NCBI GenBank assembly: GCA_947460085.1
Contig: CANHGA010000030.1
Span: 1 to 13,532 of the forward strand
Source: Synechococcaceae cyanobacterium
GTDB lineage: Bacteria > Cyanobacteriota > Cyanobacteriia > PCC-6307 > Cyanobiaceae
Direction of reading: 5' to 3'
DNA length: 13,532 nt
The translations under genes and the position numbers were made by a program. The notes under the pieces are model-generated. The model was given only the letters and a program-made list of their open reading frames with translations. It was not told where the DNA came from and searched no databases. Positions within the stretch are counted from its first letter, which is position 1; each line of letters starts with the position of its first letter. Below are positions 1 through 7,806 of this stretch, in pieces.

Positions 1-2277
1 CTGGGACTCTCAATTGATTGGGACAGGGAAGTTGCCACCTGCCACAGCGATTACTACCGCTGGACCCAGTGGATCTTCTTGCAATTTCTTGATGGGGGCC
101 TGGCGTACCAGAGCGACGCCACGGTCAACTGGGATCCCATCGACCAGACCGTCCTCGCCAATGAACAGGTGGATGGGGAAGGACGCTCCTGGCGTTCGGG
201 CGCCCTGGTGGAAAAGCGCAAATTGCGCCAATGGTTCCTCAAGATCACGGCCTACGCCGATGCCCTGCTGGAAGACCTGCCCAAATTGACGGGCTGGCCC
301 GAGCGGGTGCGCACCATGCAGGCCAATTGGATTGGTCGTTCAACCGGGGCCGAACTCAACTTTGCGGTGCTGGATGGCTCCGGCCAGGCCACCGACCAGG
401 TGATCCAGGTGTTCACCACCAGGGCCGACACGGTCTTCGGCGCCAGTTATGTGGTTCTCGCCCCTGACCATCCCCTGGTTTCCAGCCTCACCAGGGCCGA
501 TCAACAGATTGCGGTGGAAGCCTTCTGCGACCTGGTGGGCCGCCAAAGTGAGCAGGAACGCACGGCGGATGATCGCCCGAAGCGGGGGGTGCCCCTCGGC
601 GTCGATGTGCTGAATCCGGCCACTGGCAAACCGATTCCCCTTTGGATTGCCGATTACGTGCTGGCCGACTACGGCACCGGGGCCGTCATGGGTGTGCCTG
701 CCCACGACCAACGGGATTTCCAGTTCGCCCGCCAATACGAACTGCCTGTCCAACAGGTGATCATTCCGGAAGGAGCCGACGAGCATGCCTTCGAGGGTTC
801 AGCCTGGACTGAGCCTGGGGTCTTGATCCATTCCGGCCCCTTTGATGGCCTCACCAGTGGCGCCGCTAAGGACGCCATTGCGGCAGCGGCTGAAGCCGAT
901 GGCTGGGGCAAGCAAACGGTGCAATACCGGCTGCGGGATTGGTTGATCTCGAGGCAGCGCTACTGGGGCTGCCCCATCCCTGTGATCCACTGCCCGAGCT
1001 GCGGCGTGGTTCCGGTTCCAGAAGACCAACTCCCCGTGGAGTTGCCCCGCAACGTGGCTTTCAGCGGGAAGGGGGCCTCTCCCTTGGCCCAGCTGGAGGA
1101 CTGGGTTTCGGTTGCTTGCCCCTGTTGCGGTACCCCTGCGAAGCGGGAGACCGACACCATGGACACCTTTATGTGTTCCAGCTGGTATTTCCTTCGCTAT
1201 AGCGACCCGAAAAATACTTCGCTGCCATTTAGCCGCGCGTCCGTGGATCGCTGGCTACCCGTGGACCAATACGTGGGTGGCATTGAGCACGCCATCTTGC
1301 ACCTGCTCTATGCCCGCTTCTTCACCAAAGCCCTGCGCGACCGAGGCCTGCTCGGTTTCGATGAACCCTTCAGCCGCCTGTTGACCCAAGGCATGGTGCA
1401 GGCAATCACCTATAAAAATCCCTCCACCGGTAAGTACGTCGCTCCAGCTGATGTGGCGGATTCCAGTGATCCTCGGGATCCCATTACCGGCGATCCCCTC
1501 GACACCTTCTTCGAAAAAATGTCGAAGTCGAAGTACAACGGTGTGGATCCTGCCGTTGTGATCGACCAATACGGCGCTGACACGGCGCGCATGTTCATCC
1601 TGTTTAAAGCACCACCTGAAAAGGATCTGGAATGGGATGACGCCGATGTGGAAGGTCAATACCGCTTCCTCCAACGCATTTGGCGCCTGATTGACGCCGC
1701 CCATGCAAGAGGGCTGTCCCTGGCTGCCCCAGGTTCAACCTCGCCGGCTCCATCCCTACCGAGTCCAGAAACCCTGCAGCAGCTCACCTCCAGCGAACAA
1801 GAGCTGAGGAGGGCCGTGCACACGGCGATTAGCGCCATCAGTGAAGATCTCGACGGGGACTATCAATTCAACACGGCTGTTTCTGAGCTGATGAAACTCA
1901 GCAACGCCATGGCCGAACACCTTGAAGCCTCTGGGGATGGCATTGCCACTGAAGCGCTGCATACCTTGCTGGTTCTGCTGGCACCCTTTGCGCCCCACCT
2001 GGCCGAAGAGCTTTGGCTCAAACTCGGGGGCCCATCGGGGGTCCATGGCCAGCGTTGGCCCACGGCAGATCCCCAGGCCCTGGTGCGGGACACCATTGAG
2101 CTGGTGATTCAAATCAAGGGGAAGGTGCGGGGCAGCTTGATGGTGCCAGCCAGCGCCGACAAGGCCAGCTTGGAACGGTTGGCCCTGGAGAGCGAGGTGG
2201 CCGCTAAATGGTTGGAAGGCAAGGCCCCCAGCCGCGTCATCGTGGTGCCAGGGAAGTTAGTCAACCTGGTGCCCTAG
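1..2277 (+). CDS. leuS: leucyl-tRNA synthetase, 5'-truncated by window edge
   Basis: Charges tRNA-Leu with leucine in the cytoplasm (class I aminoacyl-tRNA synthetase). The reading frame is open from base 1 and gives 758 residues. Bacterial LeuRS is usually about 860 residues, so roughly 100 N-terminal residues, including the HIGH motif, lie upstream of the window. Visible marks, numbered from base 1: the CP1 editing-domain core GTGAVMGVPAHDQRDF at 225-240; a zinc-binding insert with two CxxC pairs (C331/C334 and C373/C376); the WYFLRY segment of the catalytic core; and the signature loop KMSKS at 506-510 followed by YNGVDP. The C-terminal anticodon-binding and tRNA-binding regions look complete. 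The TAG stop shares the bases CTAG with the TAG stop of convergent pgi. I see no frameshift, and the identification is firm. Confidence 0.98.
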   Translation: MGLSIDWDREVATCHSDYYRWTQWIFLQFLDGGLAYQSDATVNWDPIDQTVLANEQVDGEGRSWRSGALVEKRKLRQWFLKITAYADALLEDLPKLTGWPERVRTMQANWIGRSTGAELNFAVLDGSGQATDQVIQVFTTRADTVFGASYVVLAPDHPLVSSLTRADQQIAVEAFCDLVGRQSEQERTADDRPKRGVPLGVDVLNPATGKPIPLWIADYVLADYGTGAVMGVPAHDQRDFQFARQYELPVQQVIIPEGADEHAFEGSAWTEPGVLIHSGPFDGLTSGAAKDAIAAAAEADGWGKQTVQYRLRDWLISRQRYWGCPIPVIHCPSCGVVPVPEDQLPVELPRNVAFSGKGASPLAQLEDWVSVACPCCGTPAKRETDTMDTFMCSSWYFLRYSDPKNTSLPFSRASVDRWLPVDQYVGGIEHAILHLLYARFFTKALRDRGLLGFDEPFSRLLTQGMVQAITYKNPSTGKYVAPADVADSSDPRDPITGDPLDTFFEKMSKSKYNGVDPAVVIDQYGADTARMFILFKAPPEKDLEWDDADVEGQYRFLQRIWRLIDAAHARGLSLAAPGSTSPAPSLPSPETLQQLTSSEQELRRAVHTAISAISEDLDGDYQFNTAVSELMKLSNAMAEHLEASGDGIATEALHTLLVLLAPFAPHLAEELWLKLGGPSGVHGQRWPTADPQALVRDTIELVIQIKGKVRGSLMVPASADKASLERLALESEVAAKWLEGKAPSRVIVVPGKLVNLVP

Positions 2278-3869
2278 GTCCGGTGGAACAGGAGTTCTGC
2301 GGGCCTCCCCCAATCACCGCTGGCGCCGTAGCCCCGCTCATTCATGCACAGGTGGCGCAGGATCCAGAACACCCCCTCGGCGCCGTCGCTGCCCGTGGCC
2401 TCTTGTAGGGCCTCAACACTGCGGGGCTCGCCATCGGCGAGCACAGCTTCAATGCGCTTTTGAAGGTCCAAAATCTCAGCGGCTGCAGCCTTGCCTGCTT
2501 CCACCCCGGGCTGGTGGTAGGCGTTCACATTCACCAACTCGCCGTAGAGGCCAACGGCCCGCTCAAACAGTGCCACTAGGGCGCCCAGGCTGCGGGCATC
2601 AAAGCGGCGCAGAGTAATGGCCATGCTTTGGCGCCCCCCCTCCATCAGCGCCGAGCGGGTTCCCTGCAGGAAGCCATCGAGATAGTCGCCGGGCCAGGCG
2701 CCATCGATGGCGGCAATATCTGCGGGGTCATCGAGGGCTTCGATGAATGTGACAAAGAAGTTGTCAACGCCATCCCGCAGTTGCTGAACGTAGGCGTGCT
2801 GATCGGTGGAACCCTTGTTGCCATAGACCGCAATCCCTTGGTGCACCACGTTGCCTGAGCGATCACATTTCTTGCCCAAGCTCTCCATCACCAACTGCTG
2901 GAGGTAACGGCTGAACACCTCCAGCCGGTCGCGGTAGGGAAGCACCACCATGTCCCTTTTCCCTGCACCGTGGCCTGCCACATACCAGGACGCAGCCATG
3001 AGGGCAGCCGGGTTTGCGGTGAGGTCGGGGAGCCGGGTGGCCTGATCCATCACGGCGGCACCCTCAAGAAAGGCCCGGATATCGGCGCCGATTAAGGCCC
3101 CGGGGAGAAGACCCACGGCACTGGTGATGCTGGTGCGGCCTCCCACCCAATCGAACATGTCGAAACGACGTAACCAGCCTTCCGCTTCGGCCTGTTGATC
3201 GAGCTTGCTGCCCAGCAGGGTTACCGCCACGGCTTGCTTGCTCCACTGGCCCCCTGCGGATTCCAAGCGCTGGCGGGCTTGATTCATGCCGATGTGGGGT
3301 TCCGGCGTGCCGCCGGATTTGCTCACCACAATCACCAAGGTGGTGGCGAGGCGCCCCCCCAACTCCGCCAGGGTGCGGCTCAATCCCTGGGGATCAACGT
3401 TGTCGAAAAAATGGAAGGGAAGCCCTTGCCCCTTGGTCTGCAGGGCCCGGATCATTAGGAGGGGCCCTAAACCCGATCCCCCGATCCCAATCCACAGCAC
3501 ATCGGTAAATGCCTCGCCTGAAGGCGTTGGAACCGTGCCGCTGATCACCTCCTGGGCAAAGGCCTCGATTCGGTCAATCTCTGCGGAGATGTGGGCCGTC
3601 GTAGCGGGATCTGGGGCAAGTTCAGGGCACCGCAGCCAGTAATGGCCCACCTGACGCCCTTCATCAGCGTTGGCGATGGACCCGGCTTCGAGGGCTGCCA
3701 TCGCAGCAAAGGCTGCGTCGAACCTGGGGGCTAGGCCATCGAGCTCCTGTTGGCCTAAGGCCATCCGGCTGACATCCAGCCAAAAACCGAGATCCTCGTG
3801 ATGCCAAAGCATCTGGCAAAAGCGCTGCCATTGGTTTGCCGGACTTGAGGCATCGAAATCGGCAACCAT
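2274..3869 (-). CDS. pgi: glucose-6-phosphate isomerase
   Basis: Interconverts glucose-6-phosphate and fructose-6-phosphate in the cytoplasm, serving glycolysis, the oxidative pentose phosphate pathway, and glycogen and wall-precursor metabolism. The product is 531 residues, a normal length for cyanobacterial PGI. Two SIS-type sugar-phosphate folds are visible. The first carries GIGGSGLGP near 127-136 and the phosphate loop SKSGGTPE near 183-190. The second carries the catalytic block VMESLGKK (Glu near 329), YGNKGSTDQHAYVQQL (His near 358) and the terminal GVEAGK lysine near 460. The ATG at 3869 fits the family N-terminus; no Shine-Dalgarno sequence precedes it. It is convergent with leuS, overlapping by 4 bases, and divergent from the 264-aa gene across a 147-base spacer. 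Confidence 0.97.
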   Translation of the reverse strand: MVADFDASSPANQWQRFCQMLWHHEDLGFWLDVSRMALGQQELDGLAPRFDAAFAAMAALEAGSIANADEGRQVGHYWLRCPELAPDPATTAHISAEIDRIEAFAQEVISGTVPTPSGEAFTDVLWIGIGGSGLGPLLMIRALQTKGQGLPFHFFDNVDPQGLSRTLAELGGRLATTLVIVVSKSGGTPEPHIGMNQARQRLESAGGQWSKQAVAVTLLGSKLDQQAEAEGWLRRFDMFDWVGGRTSITSAVGLLPGALIGADIRAFLEGAAVMDQATRLPDLTANPAALMAASWYVAGHGAGKRDMVVLPYRDRLEVFSRYLQQLVMESLGKKCDRSGNVVHQGIAVYGNKGSTDQHAYVQQLRDGVDNFFVTFIEALDDPADIAAIDGAWPGDYLDGFLQGTRSALMEGGRQSMAITLRRFDARSLGALVALFERAVGLYGELVNVNAYHQPGVEAGKAAAAEILDLQKRIEAVLADGEPRSVEALQEATGSDGAEGVFWILRHLCMNERGYGASGDWGRPAELLFHRT

Positions 3870-4016
3870 GGCGAAAACGCAGGCTCAAGCTGGGCTTTCC
3901 CAAGCTAGTTCCACCCAATCACCAGCGCCACGCTGGGGGCCGGACGCTAGACCGTTCACTCCGGGCAAAAAGGTGCTGAAAAATTATTTAGGATCCTTAA
4001 CAGGTAGTCGCATCCG
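3870..4016. promoter_or_regulatory. divergent spacer, presumed promoters for pgi and the 264-aa gene
   Basis: This 147-base spacer is more AT-rich at its right end than its surroundings. On the plus strand TATTTA at 3985-3990 could be a -10 element for the 264-aa gene, but no convincing -35 lies 17 bases upstream. A small imperfect hairpin (AAGCTGGG, loop CTTT, CCCAAGCT) sits at about 3887-3905, close to the pgi start. No tRNA, repeat or credible small ORF is visible. That promoters lie here is inferred from gene layout. Confidence 0.3.
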
Positions 4017-4811
4017 TTGTCCCAGCGTTATCGCCACCTTGCTGTAGCCGGCTTGTTGCTGGGGTTGGCCGCCATGCCCCTCAGTCAACGGCGTTCAGAG
4101 CCCTTGCTCCTCTTGGATCCGGGCCTCAGCAGCAGCGTCAACTCCCCTCCCGCAGAGGGGGATGGCTCTGACCCGGTTCAGTTTTCTGCCAGGGAGCTCA
4201 AACAGCTTCAGCTCCGCTTTGGGGTTCACGGATCCCAGCCCCGTCTTGCCCAGCTGTTCACCCAGGGTATTGACCAACTCCAGCCGTTGCGGAGCTACAC
4301 CCTCGGCCGCATCCAGGACTTGCAGCCCCTGATTCTCAAGGAATCCGAGAAGCGGGATGTTAACCCGATGCTGGTGGCCGCCGTCTTATTCGATGAAATG
4401 CGCCATGCGAAGCCCGGTGAGGATTTACCCATTGCGGCCCATTCAGGCCTCTTCCAAACCCACGGCCCGGCCCAGCTAGGTCTTGGCGAAATGGTGCACC
4501 AGGGGCTTTTAAAGCCAAATGCCAGTGAAGCTGATGTATCCAAAGCGCGGGATCGCCTGCTCGATCCTGATCAAAATGTGATCCTGCTCATCGGTAAGTT
4601 TGCCCGACTAGCCAAGGAATTGAACTTTCCCAAAAACCACACCCTGCAGGCGAGTACCAACCCCCACGAGGCCAAGCAACTTGCCACCCTTGCCTATTTG
4701 CACAATGGCAAGTTGGACTATCCCCGGCGCATTCTTCGGGCCATGCAGGACATCGAATTGCATGCGGTGATGTATGGAGTCCGCCGGCCCAACAAGTCAC
4801 CCTTAATTTAG
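4017..4811 (+). CDS. exported protein with lytic-transglycosylase-like core (putative)
   Basis: Unnamed protein of 264 residues. The N-terminus (MSQRYRH, then a hydrophobic run at about 8-22) reads as a signal peptide or single membrane anchor. A Pro/Ser-rich linker follows to about 55, then a helical domain. The segment at about 114-157 has the layout of lysozyme-fold transglycosylases: VNPMLVAAV, then Glu127, a spacer with Asp136, then GPAQLG at 150-155, resembling the family's NPxLvxAV...E...GxxQl. I infer a peptidoglycan-binding or -cleaving role; a DUF1402-like annotation is possible. Function is unproven, and Glu109 is another candidate catalytic residue. The start is TTG because an in-frame TAG lies just upstream at 4005-4007; AGGTAG about 9 bases upstream is a weak ribosome site, and the ATG at 4074 would remove the hydrophobic segment. 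It is convergent with the amidase gene. Confidence 0.75.
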   Translation: MSQRYRHLAVAGLLLGLAAMPLSQRRSEPLLLLDPGLSSSVNSPPAEGDGSDPVQFSARELKQLQLRFGVHGSQPRLAQLFTQGIDQLQPLRSYTLGRIQDLQPLILKESEKRDVNPMLVAAVLFDEMRHAKPGEDLPIAAHSGLFQTHGPAQLGLGEMVHQGLLKPNASEADVSKARDRLLDPDQNVILLIGKFARLAKELNFPKNHTLQASTNPHEAKQLATLAYLHNGKLDYPRRILRAMQDIELHAVMYGVRRPNKSPLI

Positions 4812-4830
4812 CTTGTCGTAAGTGACAGCT
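4810..4830 (+). terminator. weak stem-loop at the end of the 264-aa gene
   Basis: AGCTTGTC pairs with GACAGCT across a 6-base loop (GTAAGT), giving a 7-bp stem with one bulged T; two further T follow. The stem starts inside the TAG stop codon (4809-4811). The site lies in the 67-base spacer between two convergent genes, which is where a terminator is expected. The stem is short and the T-tract poor, so this is tentative. Confidence 0.35.
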
Positions 4831-4878
4831 TTGCCTGAGTAACGTTGATAGAACTTGATGTTACCAAGGCTACCAATT

Positions 4879-5721
4879 TCAGCAAAGCAGCCCAAGATTT
4901 TGAAGCCGTTCCTGCAGGGCCTGCCAGTTAAAACTGCGCGGATCCGCCCGCTCTCCCCCAAGATCGACGGCGCGATGGGTGGTGATCGTTTCAAGGGTGA
5001 TGGGGTAGCGGCCCATCCAATCAGCTAGCAGGGCGGCAAGGGCGTCGTACTGGGCGGAGCTGTAGCCGCTATGGCCGGCATTGTCATTTTCGCCATCGAG
5101 GGGCGTTTCCAGGCTCACATGCAGGGCGAAGTTGTTAACCGAGCCGCCCACTTTGGGATTGGTGACCACCCATTGGCCGTTGAAGGCAGAGTTGCCGGCT
5201 CCAAACGCCCGCTTGGAAGGATCAAGCAACTGAATCACCCGACCATCTTCACCAATTAGGGCGTGATAGCTGACCTGGTCCCCATCATTGGGGTGTGGTG
5301 TTCTGAAGGTCTGAATCGCCGAGTTCATGCCATAGACCGTTTCGTGTAAAACGACCAGCCTGGGCGTGGGGTCGACGGCACGGCCAAAGGCATCGCGGCG
5401 AAACCGTTCGCCGAAATTGGTGGGATCCACCCGTACCCTCTGTGGTGCGGTTCGCAAGGCCAATAACAGGGATTGCAAGTGCTGGCGTTGGGCTAGGTCC
5501 TGAATCGTGCAGCTGGGTTGCAGCGGGGATACCCAGGCAGGTCTGGCGGGCGGTAAGCGCCCACCTTCAAGCCTCGAATCTTGGCTTGTTTTGAAGCTTT
5601 TGCCGCTGGGATTCAAGGCACCCCCACGTCCGATCCACCCCATACCACCGATGGCCAACAGTCCCCCAATCAGCAGGGAGCCCATGACGACAAGAGCCCG
5701 GGGACCGGTGGCAGGGTTCAT
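4879..5721 (-). CDS. membrane-anchored N-acetylmuramoyl-L-alanine amidase (Amidase_2/PGRP fold)
   Basis: Predicted zinc amidase cutting the bond between MurNAc and L-Ala of peptidoglycan, 280 residues. A hydrophobic segment at about 9-30 (rich in L, I, G) should anchor it with the catalytic part in the periplasm. A Ser/Pro-rich linker follows. The Amidase_2 domain begins near 120: VVLHET holds the first zinc histidine (H126), SYHALIGEDG is the conserved central strand pair, and TTHRAVDLGGERADPRSFNW supplies the second histidine (H249) and a third ligand candidate (D260, where many relatives have Cys or Asp). The ATG at 5721 is chosen because it forms an ATGA overlap with the TGA stop of the upstream M61 gene, implying translational coupling; a TTG at 5742 would add seven residues. 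It is the last gene of a three-gene minus-strand unit. Substrate (intact wall or muropeptides) cannot be told. Confidence 0.88.
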   Translation of the reverse strand: MNPATGPRALVVMGSLLIGGLLAIGGMGWIGRGGALNPSGKSFKTSQDSRLEGGRLPPARPAWVSPLQPSCTIQDLAQRQHLQSLLLALRTAPQRVRVDPTNFGERFRRDAFGRAVDPTPRLVVLHETVYGMNSAIQTFRTPHPNDGDQVSYHALIGEDGRVIQLLDPSKRAFGAGNSAFNGQWVVTNPKVGGSVNNFALHVSLETPLDGENDNAGHSGYSSAQYDALAALLADWMGRYPITLETITTHRAVDLGGERADPRSFNWQALQERLQNLGLLC

Positions 5722-7439
5722 GTCGGTTGCAGCCCCAACCAACGGTTGCGCTGGGCCGCTGTCTGCTCGGTTTGAGCAGCAACCAGGCCCAGGCTCCAGG
5801 CCTTGATCGATGGATTAGCGGGACTAATCGTGAGGTTGCGCATCAGCCCGTCCCGGGCGATGAGGAGCTGACGCTGGTGGCCAGAACGCTTCAGATCGAG
5901 CAAGACACCAAGATCGTCCGGATGGCGGAGCCGCTCAGCATCGAGGGCCACAAGTTCATCGCCCACCATCAATCCCGCCTGGGATGCCGGGCCATGGCGG
6001 TTAACCCTTTGCACCCATAACTGGCCACCTTTTACTTCCACACTGGCGCCAAGGTCGAGGCGGGTTTCCGTCTCTGGGATGAGTTCGAGACCAACATCGG
6101 CAAGCAACTCATGCAAGGGCGGGTCTGCCTGGCTGCGTAACCATTGGGGCAGGAGGGTGGATAGGGGGGTATGGAAATGGGCAAAGGCCTGGACAAGATC
6201 CGATTCGTGATAGCCCCTGCCCCACCGGCCATGGCTTTGCCAGAGGTTTTGCAGCACCTGCGTGAGTGATGCTCCATGGCGGCGCAGGAGTAAATCGAGC
6301 ACGAGGGCCAAGACGGCCCCCTTGAGGTAATAGCTGATTTGGCTGTTAGATGAATAGGCATCCGGTTTGTAGAGCTTCACCCAGGCCTCCTGGCTGCTCT
6401 CCAGCAGACTTTGCACCGCTCGACCAGGGCTCAGCAGGTAGCGGCTCAGCTCGGCGCCCAGATCCTCCAGCACCGATTCCGCAGTGGTGACCCCAGCGGC
6501 ATAGGGCAGGAGATGGTCCACATAGCTCGTGACCCCTTCGGCAAACCAAAGGGTTGGAATCACCACGGCATCGCCATAGCGGTAGGGGGTGAGTTCTGCG
6601 GGCCTTAAACGCCGCACATTCCACTGGTGCAGGTATTCATGGGCCACCAATTGCAGCAGCTTGCGCCGACCATCGGCCTTGGCCAGGGCCTTGCGGCCGT
6701 AGTGCAACACGGTGCTGGAGTCGTGTTCCAAACCGCCATAGCCCTTTTCACTGAGGTGCAGCACAAACAGGTAGTGATCCGCCGCTGGCCGTTCCACCCC
6801 CATCAGGGCGCAACACGCCTGGCAGACCCTCTCCACGTCGGAGAGCCAGTGGGGATCTGCAGCGATGAAGTCGTCTCCCGCCAGGGTTTGACCCCAGGTC
6901 ACCCACCGGTGGGGCACTCCGGCGACCGAGAAGCCATGGGCGCCGTGGGGCCCCACCTCGATGGGGGTGTCGATCAGCTGGTCATAGGTTTCTGCAATCC
7001 ACCCGTCGCCCTGTTGGGGCAGGGGTACAAAGGGTTTCCAGCCTTCGGGCATCTGGAGCTGAAGCCCATGGGGCTTCCACCGTTCCCCTTCGATCTGAAC
7101 GGCAACGGCCGCCAAGGCCAGGAAGCCATGGTCCGCCGTGAGATGGCAGGTCCTCACGCTGAGCTCGGTGGCTACCAGTTGGTAGTGAATCTCGAAGGGC
7201 TCAAGGCTTGGAAGCCCAACCTCCCAGCTCGATGGACTGATTCGGCGGAGCTCCAGGGGGTTCCCCTGCTGGGTGACCCGCAGGCCTTCCAGCTGGCGCA
7301 CGTAGTCGCGAAGGAGATAGGAGCCCGGGGTCCAGGCCGGTAGCGACAACCGCAGGGTGGGGCTAGTGGGGGTATGGCAGACGCAGACACCTACAAGATG
7401 CTGGTTGGCGGCCCTGAGATCGAGCTGAAGGAGTGGCAC
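5718..7439 (-). CDS. M61 family metallopeptidase with C-terminal PDZ domain
   Basis: Zinc aminopeptidase of the M61 (glycyl aminopeptidase) family, 573 residues, typical for the group. An N-terminal beta-rich domain (about 1-170, with LPAWTPGSYLLRDY near 33-46) precedes the thermolysin-like catalytic domain: GGLEHDSS near 235, the zinc site HEYLH at 267-271 followed by QWNVRRLRP, and the third ligand E301 in LWFAEGVTSY. SNSQISYYLKG near 364-374 is another family signature. A PDZ domain occupies about 465-545 (GPASQAGLMVGDELVALD) and may bind peptide C-termini. No signal peptide is seen, so it is probably cytoplasmic. The start is GTG at 7439, 13 bases after the stop of the DUF1257 gene; no other start fits and no Shine-Dalgarno is visible. 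Its TGA stop overlaps the amidase ATG. In vivo substrate unknown. Confidence 0.93.
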   Translation of the reverse strand: MPLLQLDLRAANQHLVGVCVCHTPTSPTLRLSLPAWTPGSYLLRDYVRQLEGLRVTQQGNPLELRRISPSSWEVGLPSLEPFEIHYQLVATELSVRTCHLTADHGFLALAAVAVQIEGERWKPHGLQLQMPEGWKPFVPLPQQGDGWIAETYDQLIDTPIEVGPHGAHGFSVAGVPHRWVTWGQTLAGDDFIAADPHWLSDVERVCQACCALMGVERPAADHYLFVLHLSEKGYGGLEHDSSTVLHYGRKALAKADGRRKLLQLVAHEYLHQWNVRRLRPAELTPYRYGDAVVIPTLWFAEGVTSYVDHLLPYAAGVTTAESVLEDLGAELSRYLLSPGRAVQSLLESSQEAWVKLYKPDAYSSNSQISYYLKGAVLALVLDLLLRRHGASLTQVLQNLWQSHGRWGRGYHESDLVQAFAHFHTPLSTLLPQWLRSQADPPLHELLADVGLELIPETETRLDLGASVEVKGGQLWVQRVNRHGPASQAGLMVGDELVALDAERLRHPDDLGVLLDLKRSGHQRQLLIARDGLMRNLTISPANPSIKAWSLGLVAAQTEQTAAQRNRWLGLQPT

Positions 7440-7452
7440 CGGAAATTGGGGT

Positions 7453-7806
7453 TTAGGCGCTAACGCTCACGTGGCAGCCCACAAACCCATTGGCAGGGTT
7501 GGCCAGGGCGCCCAGCGCCCTGTGGGCGGCATAGCGGCGGGTGATCTCCCCAAGCAGGCCGGCAGTTGATTTGCTGCGGCTAAGCCGTTGCAAGTCCCCC
7601 ACTAGTGCCAGGGACCCATCCTGTTGGCGCGACCAGCCCACCCTCGCATCGCCGCCTAGATCGATCTGCAGCACAACGCTTTGGCAGTCGTCGGCGAACC
7701 CCCTCAAGACGCCTCCCCAAACGGGTTGATGGCCCAGGGCTTCAAGGCAACGGGCCAGTTCTTCGACATCGCGAAGCACGGTTGGCAGGATGGTGAGATG
7801 GGACAT
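7453..7806 (-). CDS. DUF1257 protein, Ycf35-like
   Basis: Small protein of 117 residues that I recognise as the DUF1257/Ycf35 family, encoded in cyanobacteria and in some algal plastids, with no established function. Family marks: the opening MSHLTILPTVLRDVEELARC (relatives start MSHF..I.T.LRD...L..AL), a central GWSRQQDGSLALVGDL strand region (relatives have G(F/W)...G.YELVADLQ), and ITRRYAAHRAL near the end (relatives have V.QRYAYH). The ATG at 7806 is set by this conserved N-terminus; the frame is open farther upstream, but that part overlaps purN and has no family resemblance. It is the first gene of a unit with the M61 peptidase 13 bases downstream. The start collides with the divergent purN start, so its promoter must lie inside purN. 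Confidence 0.88.
   Translation of the reverse strand: MSHLTILPTVLRDVEELARCLEALGHQPVWGGVLRGFADDCQSVVLQIDLGGDARVGWSRQQDGSLALVGDLQRLSRSKSTAGLLGEITRRYAAHRALGALANPANGFVGCHVSVSA
7787..7800 (+). promoter_or_regulatory. Shine-Dalgarno-like AGGA before purN start
   Basis: AGGA at 7787-7790 stands 7 bases ahead of the ATG at 7798. It decides between the 7798 and 7813 starts of purN. The same bases also code, on the other strand, for the first residues of the DUF1257 protein, so the match could be chance. Confidence 0.4.

Noticed and set aside
5722..5742. TTG start of the amidase at 5742
   Set aside because: The ATG at 5721 forms an ATGA overlap with the upstream gene, a much more usual arrangement; the seven extra residues add nothing recognisable.
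6627..7343. 238-codon open frame antisense to the M61 gene
   Set aside because: Shadow of the M61 peptidase, whose HEYLH and third-ligand motifs are intact on the minus strand.
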